From Betaproteobacteria bacterium (GTDB lineage: Bacteria > Pseudomonadota > Gammaproteobacteria > Burkholderiales > Rhodocyclaceae), in the NCBI GenBank assembly GCA_016720065.1, contig JADJXY010000001.1, positions 574,444-638,443 of the forward strand: 64,000 nucleotides of DNA. Reading direction: 5' to 3'. Position 1 is the first letter of the stretch; the number at the start of each line of letters is the position of its first letter. Both the position numbers and the translations under genes were made by a program. Below the pieces are notes generated by a model, which was given only the letters and a program-made list of their open reading frames with translations, was not told the DNA's origin and made no database searches. Below are positions 62,437 to 64,000 of the stretch, in pieces.

Positions 62437-63570
62437 ATGGGCGAGCATGAGTTTCAGGTTTTCGTCATCGACGACGACGAAGTGGTGCGGGAAATGCTCG
62501 CCGCGCTGCTGGAGAGGACGATTGCCAGGTGAGCACCTTCGCCTCGGCGGAGGACTACCTGGAGCGCGCCGCGCAGGGCTCCCCGGACATGTTCCTCCTC
62601 GATGTGGTCATGCCCGGGATGAACGGCTACGACCTGTGCCGGCGCCTCAAGGACGACTTCGACACCCAGGACATCCCCGTCACCTTCATTTCCGCCCAGG
62701 ACGACCTGGACAGCCGTCTGGCCGCCTACGAGGCCGGTGGCCAGGACTTCATCGTCAAGCCCTTCGATCCCCTGGAGCTCCAGAACAAGGTCAAGGTGGC
62801 CCAGCGCCTCATCGCCGAGCGGCGCAGCCTGCGGGACCAGGCGGGCTTCGCCCAGCGCACCGCCCTTTCCGCCATGACCAGCATGGGGGAGCTGGGGGTG
62901 GTCCTCCAGTTTCTGAGCAAGTCCTTTGCCTGCCGCGAGCCGGAGCAACTCGGCCAGGAAGTGCTGGCCGCCCTGCAACAGTACGATCCAGCAGGGCGCC
63001 GTGCAGTTGCGCCTGGGGGCGGATGAAATCTCCTCAGCGCCAAGGGGAGCCAATGTGCCCCTGGAAGTCGGCATCCTGCGCCATGTGCGGGGTTCCGGCC
63101 GCATCTTCCAGTTCAAGAACCGGCGCCTTCAATTATGGCGGCGTCACCGTCATGCTCAACAACCTGCCCCTGGACGATCCGGACAAGGTCGGCCGCATCC
63201 GCGACAACATCGCCATCCTGGCCGAAGGCGCCGACGCCGGCTCCAGGCCATCGGCGTCGAACGCGAAAACCGCCGCCGGGAGCGGGGCGTCCTGGTCACC
63301 CTGCCGCGGGTCCACGATGCCCTTGAATTGCTCCAGCACAATTACCGCACCACCAGCTTCCACCTCACCCAGCACATGATCGAATTCAGGAGGCCCTGAT
63401 GAAATCCTTCATGCACCTGGGCCTCACCGAGGGTCAGGAGGATTTCCTCAACCGCCTTGCGGGCGAACACATGCAACGCATCGTGGCAGCCCAGGACCAG
63501 AACTGAGCGTGGTGGACCAGTTGCGCCAGTGGCCGACGAACTGGGCAGCTTCCGGGCGCCGAGAGCCACC
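62437..63570 (+). CDS. Response regulator with unusual C-terminal domain (frameshifts, 3' end uncertain)
   Basis: The N-terminal receiver starts FQVFVIDDDEVVREMLAALL, with the phospho-Asp in DMFLLDVVMPGMNGYDLCRR and the Lys in GGQDFIVKPFDPLELQNKV. It continues with a long region of no familiar output domain: GELGVVLQFLSKSFACREPE, AFNYGGVTVMLNNLPLDDPD (restored) and DALELLQHNYRTTSFHLTQH, ending in a likely coiled coil (LSVVDQLRQVADELGSF). Several one-base deletions break the frame, so the stop cannot be fixed. Start ATG 62437 follows GGGGGGTGAG. It may be a single-domain-plus regulator signalling through protein contact (inference). Confidence 0.7.
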
Positions 63571-63621
63571 GCTTTCCACCTTACCTGGGCGGGGCCATCG
63601 CCCTGCGGCGCGAGAATTCCC

Positions 63622-64000
63622 CTACCCGCCGGGCCAGGCGATGCCCAGGTCCGGCGCCAGGCAGCCGAAGATTTCGAGGTCGAAGGAATTGCTCAGCCAG
63701 GTGATCCTGCCGCTTGGCCAGTTGCCGCGTGGCAAAGATACCCTGGTCCCTGCAATTCCGTCCTGGGGATCCCCCGTCCTGGGTCTCCACACTGGCGGTA
63801 TTCCACCGAACGCATGGAAGGCAGGTCGGCGGCTTGTGCGTAGCGCTGCCGGAGGCGGGACACTTCATCCTCCAGGCCCGCCAGCAGCATGGCGTCGAAG
63901 CGTTGCGGGATGCGGGGGTGCAGCGCGGCTCGGTCGCCGGGCAGAGGCCCAGGGTGAAAACGCCAGGGGTGCCGCCGCCCTCGCTCCCGGGCCAGGACGA
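63622..64000 (-). CDS. miaA: tRNA dimethylallyltransferase MiaA, C-terminal part (frameshifts, cut by window edge)
   Basis: Read leftwards, the fragments give RFDAMLLAGLEDEVSRLRQR, YAQAADLPSMRSVEYRQ, ERGIFATRQLAKRQ (restored) and SFDLEIFGCLAPDLGI, matching the C-terminal third of MiaA, including the RQLAKRQ substrate-binding helix. MiaA adds a dimethylallyl group to A37 of tRNAs reading UNN codons. The start lies beyond 64000. Stop at 63622-63624. Convergent with the response regulator. Confidence 0.82.

Overview
The window looks like a chromosomal segment of a GC-rich, denitrifying betaproteobacterium, most likely Rhodocyclales-like (inference). The grounds are a short-chain cytochrome-c nitric oxide reductase (norCB) with norE/F/Q/D-type accessories, a PEP-CTERM exported protein under a sigma-54 type promoter, a long exopolysaccharide glycosyltransferase operon, and a housekeeping block (hda, HAD phosphatase, pcnB, folK, panB, panC, panD). 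No rRNA, tRNA or CRISPR array was recognised.

Layout. 1-16.7 kb (+ strand): an envelope-polysaccharide operon with many 4-20 bp gene overlaps. It holds the C-terminal part of an O-GlcNAc-transferase-like protein, an ABC ATPase, a GtrA protein, a FAD amine-oxidase/UGM-like enzyme, GT2 and GT4 transferases, a methyltransferase, a MurJ/MOP-type flippase and two large polytopic membrane proteins. It is dotted with runs of 7-9 G on the coding strand. 16.7-27.5 kb (mostly - strand): SixA phosphatase, a CYTH-CHAD protein, a Crp/Fnr regulator, then norD, an unusual 4Fe-4S membrane protein, a small membrane protein, norQ, norF, norE and norBC. Palindromic repeats sit in the gaps. 27.7-34.8 kb: a tripartite RND efflux system with a divergent TetR/AcrR regulator and a near-consensus AcrR-type operator between them. 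34.9-39.0 kb: a tandem pair of trypsin-like/TPR secreted proteins, one with an intact catalytic triad and one degenerate. 39.2-41.2 kb: a NYN-LOTUS protein, a cyclase remnant and an A/T-richer GIY-YIG-like gene. 41.3-52.3 kb (- strand): panD, panC, an IS-interrupted PEP-CTERM gene, panB, a soluble CZB chemoreceptor, a DUF486 membrane protein, folK, pcnB, a HAD phosphatase, BrnT/BrnA and hda. 52.4-64 kb: two small heat-shock proteins, a hydratase-like protein, an RlmN-like radical SAM enzyme, a GH3 enzyme, creD, yidB-like, creC, creB, purM, a response regulator and the C-terminal part of miaA.

The clearest mechanistic result is at 42.7-45.7 kb. One IS630-family element sits inside another, and the outer one sits inside codon 7 of the PEP-CTERM gene. 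Removing each element together with one copy of its TA duplication restores both reading frames exactly. The outer insertion also cuts the PEP-CTERM gene off from its GG-N10-GC (sigma-54) promoter.

Data quality falls sharply after about 48 kb. Nearly every conserved gene there is broken by single-base frameshifts that are repaired by adding one base, usually in a homopolymer. These are most simply sequencing or assembly deletions. Genes in this part are annotated as full-length loci with the frameshifts noted, and their protein sequences should not be taken literally.
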